The notes under the pieces are model-generated. The model worked only from the letters and a program-made list of their open reading frames with translations, had not been told where the DNA came from and made no database searches. From Cryptomeria japonica (Eukaryota; Streptophyta; Pinopsida; Cupressales; Cupressaceae), in NCBI RefSeq assembly GCF_030272615.1, contig NC_081407.1, forward strand, positions 263,112,574 through 263,176,573: a DNA stretch of 64,000 nt. Direction: 5' to 3'. The position numbers were made by a program, and so were the translations under genes. Shown one piece after another: positions 1 through 11,204 of the stretch; position 1 is the first letter of the stretch; every line of letters begins with the position of its first letter.

Positions 1-200
1 TAAACTCAGTGATTGATAGTAAACCATGATCGATAGGTTTAAAATGATTTGATAGCTTAAGTTGCTTCAATTTGATTTGATTGATTGATTTGATTGATCG
101 ATTAATTTGATTGATTGATAATTAATGATTGATTCAGTTTTATTTGATTGATTGATAATTGATGATTGATTCAATTTGATTTGATTGATTGATTTCTCTT
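1..200. repeat. TTGATTGA-type simple repeat
   Basis: About 200 bp dominated by imperfect GATT/TTGAT units (ttgattgattgatttgattg and variants). It lies just upstream of the antisense PMD frame of G1. It yields only a spurious short minus-strand frame rich in N, Q, S and I. Confidence 0.8.
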
Positions 201-214
201 GAAAATAGGAGAAA

Positions 215-2145
215 CTTGATGTTCTCCAGTGTCGGGAGAAATTACCGGCCATACGTCATTTAGTTCCAGAGTTGTGCTAGGCTGAGATTAGACATATAGA
301 TGCCTGTGGTTTATGCCATTTATTATTTATGCCTGAGATTACACATAATAGAGGATTGTTGACTTCCTTAGCCGAGAGATGGCACAACGAGCATAACACT
401 TTCCACCTACCGACGGGTGAGATTAGTGTTACTCTTGAGGATGTTTACAGGATTCTGCACATCCCAGTGGCTGATGAGATAGTGCAGTATGATTATCAGG
501 ATCGAGTTGGGATGGAGGCTTGTAGAGTTGTGTTTGCTGATGAGAGCATCAATAGAGGAGAGATCCAATGGGTAGATATGGTGATGTACTACGAGACTCT
601 TCCTATTATTCTGGCTGGTTTGATTGGAGGATTCATATGTCTTGATAGGTGATTGTGAGGTTTTTCTATTGGATGGGGTGAGGTTCTTCTGAGCATGATG
701 CAACATCGGACGTGATATGCTTGGGGTGTTTGCATGTTGGCACATTTATATCATGATCTTCACCAGGTGGTGTATGATGAGAGTGCTAGTTTATCCATAG
801 GATGTACTTTATTACAAATCTGGTGCTGGGAGCAAATTGCTATTACATGGCCTATCCATCATAGAGTTTATGGAGAGAGGCAACCATATGTTTATTTTTA
901 TGCAGGTATCCTTACTCAGCATAAGTTGGGTAAGATGGAGTATTGGCGTTGGGTGCTTGATTCTTTAGATAACATTACTTGGAGACCATATGTTGATTGT
1001 GAGCCATGGATGGATGATGCTCAGACTTTACCACTTATTATGCAGAGTAGATATTATTGGTCGAACACCTTTCATTATTGAGCAACAGTTGATTGGTCGG
1101 ATTTTGAGACAGTTTGGTATCATTCATCCTATGCCTATTGGTGTGATGATATATGCACGCCGATACAGAGATAGGCGAGATTGGGGACCATCTTTGTCTT
1201 TTGAGATTTCTCGTGTAGAGTTTATTACTTCTCCAAGAGTGGCATATGATATGAGATTACACATTTTGGATCCTGGGGTTACTGCAAAGTATGCTCAGTA
1301 TATATTAGCACATCCATTTCCTCAGATTATGGATCCAACAGATCCTCCTCCTAGCTCAGGAGATGATGATGATAATTCTGATGATCCTATTATTAGGAGA
1401 TGGAGACAAAGACAAGAGCGTAGAGCTGCGCATGAGGCTAGGAGAGATGGAGATGATGGTGGGGATGGAGGTGGTGGTAGTGGACTTGGACGGAGAGGGC
1501 ATCGATTGAGAGTCCGTGGAGGACCATTTAGACTGGCTGGCAGGATTGATAGACCTCATCCTATGGGTGGGAGAGATGGTGGATGGATTGGGAGGGATAC
1601 TAGCAGGGTAGGGATGAGATTACCTAGAGGATTACCATTGACAGGAGGGAGGGTGAGTGGATTGGATGGGGGTTGTAGGAGAGGTATTGATTTTGGATAC
1701 ATTTAGCTAGATCCTAGAGTTATTGCAGCTCATGGTGGTGATGATGAGGATCCTAAGGATCATGTTCCCTTGATTAGATGACAGGTTTGGAGAGTTACTC
1801 GAACTGAGATTCTAGCAGTTGGACAGGTTGGTGGGGAGGGGATTGGGGTTCATGCACCACAACAAGATTTACCAGAGCAGGTTGCACCAATGTAGGATAT
1901 GTCAGATGTGGTTATACTAGAGCATGATGTGCCAGGGCATGATACTATTGACAGTTTGAGAGAATAGATTGATCAACTTCGAGCATAGATACAAACTCTT
2001 ATGACCGAGAGAGACATAGCTGTTAGGAGATAATAGGATACTCAGGGTCTTCTAGATCATATTCAGCAGGTTGGATCAGGTACTCTCTCAGCTGACACTG
2101 TTAGAGCATTATTTCAAGCTGGGTAGGAGACTTCCTACTAGCAAT
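215..2145 (+). pseudogene. Antisense plant mobile domain (PMD) frame of G1, broken
   Basis: The frame resembles the plant mobile domain family (PF10536, also called aminotransferase-like), which occurs in MULE and gypsy elements. Family signatures visible: LLTSLAERW, then FHLPTGEISVTLEDVYRIL (about 350-470), QPYVYFYAG (about 880-905), WRPYVDCEPW (about 980-1010) and RQFGIIHPMPIG (about 1,110-1,140). A Gly/Arg/Asp-rich tail (1,330-1,700) and a short predicted coiled coil (1,960-2,040) follow. The frame is open upstream of the ATG at 329 back to a TAG near 270, so the true start is uncertain. Breaks: TGA codons at about 652, 658 and 713, a frameshift at about 1,040-1,080, and several TAG codons after 1,703. 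It runs antisense to gag-pol, matching the extra antisense ORFs known in Tat elements. Its function is unknown; some PMD proteins act in silencing or development. Confidence 0.8.
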
Positions 2146-4160
2146 GATGATATGAGGAGGCAGTTGTAGAGAGCTAGAGAGCAAGTAGTTATCAGACCAC
2201 CGTGTTGATGGATACTAGCAGTGGTGGGGTTATGGGACCTCCTCAAAGGAGTGGTGAGCATGGTAGATAGGCATCTAGAGGATCTTCTCGCCCATAGCCA
2301 TAGAGGTGGACAGAGTCAAGTGGTAGTGGTACAGGACAACTGTGACTTGATTTGCAACATTTGTATTGTTTATTTGATATCATTGTATACTTAGACTTTT
2401 ATTGTTTTATTATGATCTATATGCAGACATGGATTTTATATGATGATGCTTTTATTTATGCATGTTACTCTATTTGATGATGTTCTATATGCTTATATGC
2501 TTTGATTTTATGGATGCAAATGAGTAGATGAATAATGATATGATGATAATAACTTATATTATGCAAATGATAAATGTTTTTTATTTTTTGATTTTACTTA
2601 TCCTAGATGCAAATGAAAATTTCACTTAAATGATGTAAATGCAAATGATCTATATGAAAAATGCAAATGAATGATTGCTTAATGCTTATGATGATGTACA
2701 TAAAAATGAAATGTTTTTGGATTTTTATGCATGCAACTAAATGATAAAATGGAATAATGATGATATACTATATGATGTATAAAAATGCACTCTTTTGAAT
2801 GCAAACTAATGCAATGATTTATATGGATTTGCACAAGATGATTGATTTGTTTTTGATTTATATGTTATGGTTATAATGATTATGAATCTAAGTGAAAAAG
2901 ATGCAACTAAATAATCTTTATGAAATGATAATGTAGATAATAATGATGATACTTGACTTGGTTAATGAAATGCACTTAATTGAATGATAAAATGAAGCTA
3001 AAATGAAATGGATAAAATGAATGCACCTACAATGATTAAATGCAAATTTTTTTGTTTGTCCAAGTATACTCATTCTTTATTTATGACTGTTGAATTGCTA
3101 ATGAAATGATATGCTTATAATGCAACTGGCAAATGAATTCTTATAATGCAAATGAATAATGATCTAATGAAATGATCTAACTAAAAATTGTATTGCCATT
3201 CTTCATATGCTATCGGGTAATAGTGCTTGATTTCATCATTGAGCTTTAAAATGTTATAAGAAAATAAAAGCAACTTGACATAATGATTCAAGATGACCTA
3301 AGTATTGCTTACATGGATTTTGATATAGCAAGTTTAATACAAGCAACCTAATATAATGGATCAAGTTGACCTGAGTATTGCTTGTAGAATAGACAAGGAT
3401 TATCTCTTTTCATGCATGACTTGGAACGTCCTCCTTGATCTTTTACTGATCATATCCTGAGACAAGTTCATACCATAGTAAGAGATAAACCACAAACAAC
3501 AATCAAAGAAAATAATCATGCCCCATCATAGCTCCTCTAGTCATGGACATCCTTGAGTCACATAGAGTACTTGATTAGCAATAAAATCGAGAGATAAAAA
3601 CTGAATCTTGTATGTCATTCATATGTTCTTATGGTCATTAACTGATATAATCATCTTGATGAATGATCTTTTATAATCCTTTATAGCTTGTTGATTGATT
3701 CTTCGGTTTATGAGTTTCACGATTTAGTTGTTGATGAGATGCCTTGATTTTCATTGCTTTGTTGCTTGTTATCTATTTCAAAACCCTAGATGTTTTTGGT
3801 TTTTCTAAGTTTTTTGAATGTTTTGGGATTTTTTAAAGATTCAAAAGATCACCTTAGCAAAAGGAATTTGGAATTTTGCCCCCAGTGGAAACAAAAATTA
3901 TTATGAATATATGAATTGATCAAGATCCAAACCATGGCGGAATAGAAATGCAGATTGATAGATGCTAATAAAATCTAAGACAGTGACTATGACAAGTATG
4001 TCAAAAGGTTATAACTATTGGTAAGCTGCATATATATATTTTTTCTAATGGTTCAGAGCAATGGATGCGAAAGATGGAATGGATAAGCTAAGATAGATTG
4101 AAGCAATAAGTGCGAGAGGATGGAGTGGATAGGTGCACAAAGTGATCTCATAGATGGAGG
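2146..4160. other. AT-rich non-coding spacer of G1
   Basis: No coding region is supported here. From about 2,390 to 3,200 the sequence is full of short ATGCAAATGA/AAATGATAATG-like words, a degenerate minisatellite. It ends near a TTTTGCCCCCAGTGG string (about 3,873-3,887). A closely similar string, TTTTGCCCCCAGTG, occurs in element D near 44,397, so the spacer is an element-internal region and not host DNA. Confidence 0.65.
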
Positions 4161-4204
4161 AACTCACTTTTTAGATAGTGTCTGTTTACCAAGTTTTCAC
4201 CATC

Positions 4205-4395
4205 TAAATTTATTGCATTTTGTTGTATTTTATATATGCTTTTTATTGATTTTTTCAGGACTTTATATTCTTTTTATTGATTTTTTCAGGAGTTTATATG
4301 CTTTTTTTTTTTTTTTTAGGACTTTATATTCTTTTTATTGATTTTTTCAGGAGTTTATATGCTTTTTATTGATTTTTTTAGGACTTTATATCTCA
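4205..4395. repeat. T-rich minisatellite, TTGATTTTTTCAGGACTTTA type
   Basis: Four to five imperfect units of about 30 bp, each built on GATTTTTTCAGGA(C/G)TTTATATTCTTTT, with a run of about 17 T near 4,301-4,317. A similar repeat with TTTTTTCAGGACATT occurs in D at 44,140-44,395, in the same place relative to the PMD frame. Confidence 0.75.
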
Positions 4396-4429
4396 AGCAT
4401 AGAATTTCTTGAGATGGATAGAATTGATA

Positions 4430-5805
4430 GGTTCATCAAACCAATCACCTTCTGGGGTAGATCACCTTCTGGGGTAGATAATTTGTATGCTCCTGATCCA
4501 TATGTTGCTACTATGACAAAAGGTCCTAGCCAATTTGGTTCAAATTTGCCCTTCTTTTCCCGATCTTGCTGATTTCTTGGATTTTCCCTTAGAACTTTGT
4601 CTCCAATCTAGAAAATGTGCGACTTGACTCTGTGGTTATAGCTTCTTGCCATTCTTTGTTGATATACTTTTAAATGATCTATTGCATTTTGGCGACGCTC
4701 CTAAATCAATTCTAGTTCTTGGAGTCAAGAGACTCTTTGTTCTTCTTCTGGTATAAGACCATGCAAGGATACTCGTAGAGAAGGTATCTCTACTTCTATA
4801 GGTAATATAGCTTTTGACCCATAGACCAAACAATATGGAGTTGCCCCTGTTGGAGTACGGACACTAGTTCAATATGCCCAAAGAGCAGGATTTAGCTAAA
4901 TGTGCTAGTCTTTTCCAGGTTCATTGATTGTTTTCTTCAAGATTTTTTAAAATAGTTTTATTTGATGCCTCAGCTTGACCATTACCTTGTGGATAATATG
5001 GAGTAGAGAACCTATGTTGGATATGAAATTTTTCACATATCTCTTTTACATCTTGATTTTTGAATGGTTTTCCATTATTAGTGATAATGGTCATAGGAAC
5101 TCCATAGCGACATATTATATAATTTAAAATAAATGATGATATTTGTTTTTTTGTCACTATTGTTAAAGGCACTGCTTCAATCCACTTAGTAAAATATTTA
5201 GTAGCAATCAAAATGAACTTATGTCCATTAGAAGATGAGGGATTGATCTTTCCTACCAAATCCAGGTCCCACTGTGAAAATGGCCATGATCCTGTCATAG
5301 GATATAACTCTTGTGTTGGTGCATGAATTAGATTTCCATGAATATGATATTGTTTACACTTTCTAGCATAGGTGAATGAATCTCTTTCCATAGTAGGCCA
5401 AAATTAACCCATACTAATAAGTTTCTTAGCCAATGCTAAACCACTTGAGTGTGTAACACAAATACCCACATGAATGTCATTAAGAACTCTCTCAGATTCA
5501 TCTTTTTCAAGACATCTCACTAATGTACCATCTAGACCATGCCTATATAGGATATCAGCAATAATGGTATAGCTAGAGGATTGATGGATAAAGTTTCTTC
5601 GTTGATTATGAGATAATTCCAAAGGAAGGATATGATCTTTCAAATATTGGTAGGTTTGACTGTATAAGGATTGACTGGTTCCTAATATATGGCAAATTTG
5701 ATAGGTATGCTGGGATTGAATGGTAGGGGTTAATATATCTTCCACAAGAAATTTGTAACATTGTTGATTCTCTTTATTTTGCAAGAGAGATGCTATTGTA
5801 GCCAT
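4430..5805 (-). pseudogene. G1 integrase, broken
   Basis: Retroviral-type integrase, which would insert the cDNA into the nucleus's DNA. The zinc-binding part reads HVGICVTHSSG near 5,440-5,480, then ARKCKQY near 5,350. The family expects C-x2-C there, so the second Cys has become Tyr. The catalytic core shows WDLDLVGKI (first Asp, about 5,260), TNNGKPF (about 5,070; the expected second Asp of DNG is Asn) and QAEASNKTI (Glu present, about 4,960). A further stretch with VYGSKAILPIE near 4,790-4,840 continues into a C-terminal part ending about 4,430 (YGSGAYKLSTPEGD). Stops fall at 4,920 and 5,400 and there are frameshifts. The loss of a catalytic Asp and a zinc ligand means it cannot work even if translated. 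Confidence 0.85.
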
Positions 5806-5838
5806 TGCATTTGCTGCTTTATTCTCATTTCTAGGAAT

Positions 5839-6130
5839 CTAGGTGAATGTGATTTCTTTAAAATGTCCTTTAAATTCCTCCACTAGATGTTTGTGTGGCA
5901 TAAGCTTATCATCCTTTGTCTGATATTCATCATTTATTTGATTAATGAAAAGTTGTGAATCACCATAGACATGTAGTTCTTTGACATTCCATTCAATGGC
6001 CATTTTAAGCCCTATAGCCAATGCTTCATACTCTACAATGTTATTGGTGCATGGAAATCACGGTCTATAAGATTCATGCACCTGATCCATATTGAGTATA
6101 AGAACCATCAAAGTACAATTCCCAAAAGTT
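5839..6130 (-). pseudogene. G1 second RNase H-like domain (Tat type), broken
   Basis: The piece ELYFDGSYTQYGSGA (about 6,074-6,120) carries the first catalytic Asp of an RNase H fold. After a stop near 6,070, ALAIGLKMAIEWNVKELHV and then YGDSQLFINQIN (about 5,930-5,975) supply the GDSQL motif with another catalytic Asp. This is the archaeal-like RNase H found downstream of the ordinary RNase H in Tat-lineage elements, and it is the best lineage marker here. It lies between the RT/RNase H block and integrase, as expected. Confidence 0.75.
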
Positions 6131-6149
6131 TGTACTTACTATCAAGATA

Positions 6150-7500
6150 TCTACATCAGGAAATTCAATGTGCAAAGGCATGTCATTTTGTAAAGGTGCA
6201 TCAGCTAATTGATCAGTAATGACTTGTCCCTTGATGGATTTTTGGTCAACATCTTCTATGTCAAATTCACTCAGTATCATAACCCATTTGGCTAGTCTCC
6301 TCGTTAATGTTGACTTACTCAATAAATATTTGAGAGGATCTATCTTTGCTATTAGTTTTACAAAATGAATCAACATATAATGTCATAGCTTCTGAGTTGC
6401 AAATACAACTGCTAGACATATCTTTTCAATTGATGAATAATTTAACTCATATCCAACAAGTGTTCTGTTGATATAATAAACTACTCTTTCCTTTCCTTCA
6501 TCATCATGCTGAGCTAGGAGAGCGCCTAATGATACACTTGTTGTTGAGACATAGAGTAACAAGGGTTTCCCTTTGGTTGGTGATATCAGTACTGGGGGAC
6601 TCATAAGATATTCTTTTATTTGCAAGAAAGCTTCTTCACATGTTAGATCCCATTTGAATGGAACATTTTTATGTAGAAGATGGGTAAAGGGAAGACATCT
6701 ATCAGCCAATTGGGACACAAATCTCCTGATTGATTGCAACCTTCCTTGTAAAGATCGCAATTGACTTATGTTCTTAGGTGATTCCATCTTCATGATAGCT
6801 TTAACTTTTCCAGGATCGACTTCAATGCCATGAGCTGATATAATGTACCCAAGGAGCTTTCCAGAGGTTACCCCGAATGCACATTTCTTTGGATTTAATC
6901 TCAATTGATATCTTTCCAGCCTATCAAAAATCTTGCTTAGAATGTTCAAATGTTCTTTTCTTGTGTGAGATTTTGCAAGTATGTCATCGACATAATCTTC
7001 CATGAATTTATGCATCATGTCATGAAAAATTATCATCATAGCCCATTGATATGTCACTCCTGCATTCTTAAGCCCAAAAGGCATAACATTCCAGCAATAT
7101 GTTCCCCATGCACAAGTGAAAGTTGTCTTCTCTTGATCTTCAGGTGCGATTCTTATTTGATTATATCCTAAGAAGCCATCCATTAATGAAAACATCTCAT
7201 GTCCTACTGATAAGTCCACTATGATATCGATGTTTGGTAGGGGGAAATCATCTTTTGGACATGTTTTATTTATATCTCTAAAATCTATACAAATTCTTAT
7301 ACTTTTATCTGGTTTTGATACTGGTACAATACTTGAAACCCACTTCCAATAGTTTCTTGAGCTTAGTTTTTACAAGGAGAACAATATATGGGTGCATCTT
7401 TCTTAGATTTTGTTTAACAGGTTTTCCTTTTAAATCCACATTAAGATGATGCATGATAAGATCTAGGTTAAGTCCTGGCATATCTGCATAAGACCAAGCA
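6150..7500 (-). pseudogene. G1 reverse transcriptase plus first RNase H
   Basis: RNA-directed DNA polymerase with the polymerase signatures FSLMDGFLGYNQI (first catalytic Asp, about 7,170-7,195), VMPFGLKNAG (about 7,065-7,095) and YVDDILAKS (paired catalytic Asp, about 6,985-7,010), all intact. The connection region has LGYIISAHGIEVDP and GRLQSIRRFVSQLADRC. The RNase H domain starts near 6,555 (LLYVSTTSVSLGALLAQ) and shows ELNYSSIEK (about 6,430). A TAA stop after 6,383 separates it from its C-terminal half (RRLAKWVMILSEFDIE, about 6,245-6,300). Upstream, 7,220-7,500 is also RT-like (the finger region) but has stops. The 278-codon stretch 6,383-7,219 is the longest intact part of this pol. 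Confidence 0.88.
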
Positions 7501-7504
7501 AAAT

Positions 7505-8990
7505 TTATTTATCTTTGCTTAAATAATTCCATATATTCTTTCCTCTTTCTGATAATGAGGTAGCAAAATGAATTATTTTAGGATCTTTTGATGTACCAAT
7601 GTTTACTGTTTTTGTCGATTCTATCATGATAGTAGATCTCTCTTGAAAATATGCAAGAAAAATGTCAAACTTTTCATCTTCTGGCGCCTCAAGAAGGTTT
7701 TCACCATTAGATATGCCCTTTATTTTCTCTTTTGATTGATCTAATGTTGCCATAAAATGGTTTTCAACAATAGGTCTCTTTCCTTGTTTTATTTCACTTT
7801 TGCAACTGAAAAATTTGGCATTTTCCTGACTATGAGAAACATCACTTGATTCTGTAGTGGAAGATATCTTAGGTGGGATGGGTTCAATAGCATTACGGTA
7901 CACAACTAAGTCATGATCATTGGAAAAGGCATTTAGTTTGGGTTTATCTAAATAATCCCAATCATTTAGTTTAGGATGAAGAAGGGGTAAATCATAATCA
8001 CTATCATCATTAGGTGTTTCAATGCTCATGACATAATGATCATAATTTAGCATAGAATAGGTATTGTCATAGATTGAATATTTTTGAGAATTGTTTTTCT
8101 CAAGATTTTCCAAATTAGTCTTAACAAGATTAATATTAGCATTTTGTAGTTCACACTCAAGTGGTTCTTCAATTGACATTTGTCCCTTAAATGAATGGAT
8201 TATATCAACACACACGTCTTTGGTATTGCAAATTTCTTCTTGATTGACTTCATTTGTAGTTTGGAGTTGATAGACTTGTGTACATGATAAAGAGGATTCT
8301 TTTAATAGATTTTGTCTCCTTTCAAACTCAGCTTCTTCTTGACTAATAGTTAATCCAACTTGACTATCTTTTATTTCTTCTATGGTTCTTGCATATCTGA
8401 TCCTTGTTTGCACTTCTTGTGGCATTGTGTCGCTGTTTTTGTCATTCTTTTTTCTTTTTGCATACGCCTCTTTTCTCTGAATTCTAAGTTTCTCTTGTCT
8501 TCTTTCTAATTTTATCTTTTGTTCTGTAATAGACAAGTCTTCTTTTGTAATAGTTGCTTGATCTTCATTGTGTTCTTTACTTGATGTAGTAGAAAAGGCA
8601 TCTGGTCCCCATTCATACTCATTGGAATCTATTTCTGAATCTTGATCTAAGATTACTCCACTATACCATACTGGAATGTCGTATGGTGCAAAAAGTTCTC
8701 TGATTTTTGTCATCTCTATTTTTACTGCTTTTGGAATATCTTGTTCAAATTTTTCATTTGTTTGTATTTCTAGGACTTGCTGACAAGATTTTTCTTCCTC
8801 TTTGATGGTAGTCCCCTCTTCTTTCTTTTCATGTTCTTCTTTCTTCTTTTGTTTACTAGTTACTATTTCGGCCGCTTGATGTAGCTTTTCTTACCAATTG
8901 TCTCCTTTAGAGACTGATTTCTTTCTCCATTTTTGTTGTTGAGTATTGTGTTGCTTTTGATTAGACTTTAGGTATCCCAAATTGGATTTA
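7505..8990 (-). pseudogene. G1 pol linker frame between protease/G-patch and RT
   Basis: An open stretch of 402 codons (7,505-8,713) begins with IRELFAPYDIPVWYSGVILD. In the same frame it extends upstream past a TAG/TAA-broken Lys/Glu-rich part to about 8,990 (SNLGYLKSNQKQ). The middle is charged, with a run rich in E, K, R and Q (about 8,400-8,560) that could form a coiled coil. I recognise no enzyme motif. In G1 it follows the G-patch, from which it is separated only by the foldback insertion, so it was once part of one gag-pro-pol frame. It may be a structural spacer. The end near 7,505 reads SERGKNIWNYLSKDK. Confidence 0.6.
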
Positions 8991-9049
8991 TCTTCTGCGT
9001 ATGTGCACCAAGTTGTGGTACCAAAAGGGGATCTTAAGATGCCACTTTT

Positions 9050-9785
9050 TTCTAAAATCAACAAAGTTCAAACTTCAATGACAAATTGAAGATAGTTAGA
9101 CTCCAATTTTGAAGATGCAACAAGAACAAGAGTCAGAGTGCTTCGAGTCTACTTTCTAAACTACTAATTTTTTTTGAAAATGGTGGAGATTAAGGGCTTC
9201 AAAAAGGGGGGCCACAAAAAGTGGTCCTATTTTTACGCAAAAAACATAATATAGTGTCTGTTGTGGCCCCCCTAAAATGTTAACTTTTTTTTTGAACTTT
9301 TGAAATTACTTTGGTGAGAAATTAGCTAACACCTTGTAGTTTATGCTTGATTTTTCAGCTAATTTTTTAATGAGTATATGATTTTTTACTAATTTTTGAA
9401 GTGGACACATTCTGAAAAAGAAAAATTTGAGCGTGCTCCCCCCTAAAATCATTGATAACTAATCAAAAATCAAAACTTTTTTATTTTTAAATTGTGTAGA
9501 ATGGAGTCTAGTTTCTAAAAATGTAAGTTTCTTCAAAATCCGATGAATGTGTAAAAAATTATACCAAAATAGTTCATGTTGGTTTTTGACAAAAAACGAA
9601 CACAGTAACAAAAGAAATTATAGATGAAAGCCTTAATGAAATCAAAATGTGAAAATAATTACATGCTTGGACAGCTAAGAGATAGATCAAGGTCTCTATG
9701 GTATTTTTATTTTATTTTATTGAAACACGTGCAAACCTGATGGAGAGCATGGCCAAAAATATGTGTAAATTTTCTAATCCTCTAT
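9050..9785. other. Segment of left arm absent from right arm
   Basis: About 735 bp with no counterpart in the right arm. It holds no supported gene. It contains an inverted pair, GGGGGCCACAAAAAGTGG (about 9,208-9,225) and TTGTGGCCCCCC (about 9,262-9,273), and is otherwise AT-rich. It is either an insertion in this arm or a deletion from the other. Confidence 0.6.
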
Positions 9786-9816
9786 TAAAAACATGTCTCA
9801 GGCCTAAAATGGTTGT

Positions 9817-9865
9817 CCAACCCTTTGGGTTGGATGCCCAAGTACAATCCAACCCAAAGGGTTGG
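9817..9865. repeat. Perfect 19-bp hairpin in the left arm
   Basis: CCAACCCTTTGGGTTGGAT at 9,817-9,835 is the exact reverse complement of ATCCAACCCAAAGGGTTGG at 9,847-9,865, with an 11-nt loop. The right arm has a related hairpin at about 16,330-16,382, but with mismatches (CCCATAGGTTTGG). Confidence 0.9.
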
Positions 9866-9884
9866 TAATTCCCAATGCAGACCA

Positions 9885-10030
9885 TTTGGCGAGCACCAAA
9901 TATGGCACTTGCCCTATTTGGCACTCACCAAATCAAAAAAATTGACTTTTCCCATTTGGTGCATGCCAAATGAGAAAAGTCAACTTTTTTCATTTGGTGA
10001 GAGCCAAATTTGGTGCATGCCAAATGTCCT
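9885..10030. repeat. Subterminal ATTTGGC...GCCAAAT palindromes, left arm
   Basis: At least six copies of CATTTGGYG(A/C)(G/A)(T/A)GCCAAATG-like half or full palindromes occur in about 145 bp. The right arm repeats the pattern at 16,110-16,315 (for example CATTTGGCGAGTGCCAAAT). Clustered subterminal motifs are where transposases of CACTA and Mutator elements often bind; that role is inference here. Confidence 0.75.
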
Positions 10031-10289
10031 GCATTGTTCAATTTTAAGGTTTTGTGATGCAAATTTTTCAACTTGGGCAAAAGTTATACCCATCACGAGA
10101 GGACAATATATACATGAAATATAATATTTAAGTATAAGTCACTTTAAGTTATATTTCATGTATATATTGGTAGGATTTTTTAGAGTGGTTTCAACTCTAG
10201 AGGAGTTATAATGTAGATTCTTGTTTTTAGAGGATCATATTGACTTTCATATAGTCAAATTTCAGTAATCAACATTCTCCTATTAGCAT

Positions 10290-11190
10290 TCTTTATATCC
10301 GTATCTCACTATCTTTATCTACCCTAAACTCTACACCTATCTTTCTCCATCTCTTATCTCTCTCACTTCTCTCTCCCCTCTCTATGTATATCCCACCCTC
10401 TCTACCTTTCATCCCTTCCTTGTACCCTAATTTATATCCTTGACTCCCTTCCTCTCTCTTCTCTCTCACTCTCTCATTTTTTCTCTCCCCTCCCACTTGT
10501 TTCTCTTGTTCACTACCGATCCCTTATATCCTCTCACTACCTCTCACAATATTCCTCACTACCTCTCCTTCCCTCCCTATTCACCTCACTACCTCTCCCT
10601 CCCTATATTATTACCCACCTCTCTCTCCCCCTCTAGGTTTCTCAATTATCTAATTGTCCACCCTCTAGTTATCTCCCTCCCTCTCCACATTTCTCTCCCT
10701 TTCCCTTGCCCCTATCTATTTATGAACACTCTCCCTCTCTTCTCTCTCTCCAAACCTAGATCCATCTCTGTATTCTCTAGGTCTCTCACTCCCTCCATTT
10801 CTACCTCTCCATCCATCACCTCTTACTTATCTCTTTGTTCTTCTATCTCTTCTCTTCTCTCTCCCTTCCCTCTCTAGATCTCCCCCTTCCTTTCTTCCCC
10901 TCTCCATTTATATATCCTTCCCCCACTCTCTCATTATCTCTCTTCCTCTCTTATTCTCTCTCTTCATTGTCTAGTTTATTAACTCTCTAACCCACCCTCT
11001 CTCCCCTCTCTAGGTTTCTCCCTCCCTTCCTCCCCACCTATCTACCTTTGCATATAGGTCTTGTTACCCACCTCTCTTTATCCCCCTCTATCTTTCTCAC
11101 TCCTCTCTTGAAATCTAGGTCTCTTTCCTATCTATATGTCCCTTCTATAGTTCTCTCTCTCCCTCTCTATCTCTCTCCCCCTCCTCCTTA
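10290..11190. repeat. Pyrimidine-rich tract (CTCTCCCT), inner left arm
   Basis: About 900 bp almost free of purines in long stretches (CTCTCTCCCCCTC, ACCTCTCCCTCCC). It mirrors, inverted, the GA tract 14,249-15,885. Apparent long frames here (for example 10,440-10,877) are Ser/Leu/Pro low-complexity translations and not genes. Confidence 0.85.
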
Positions 11191-11204
11191 ACATACAACG
11201 CACA

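Larger units (their letters stand above)
9003..11190. repeat. Left inverted arm of foldback element
   Basis: Outer ~45 bp match the right end inverted, then 9,050-9,785 has no counterpart. From about 9,800 the match to the right arm resumes and continues through the ATTTGGC palindromes (9,885-10,025), ATATATACATGAAATATAA (about 10,105-10,125), GTTATAATGTAGATTCTTG (about 10,204), TTTCAGTAATCAACAT (about 10,260) and into the CT tract. Confidence 0.8.

Noticed and set aside
10440-10877. Ser/Leu/Pro-rich frame of 145 codons, and similar ones at 14,246-15,902.
   Set aside because: Low-complexity translations of the CT and GA tracts.
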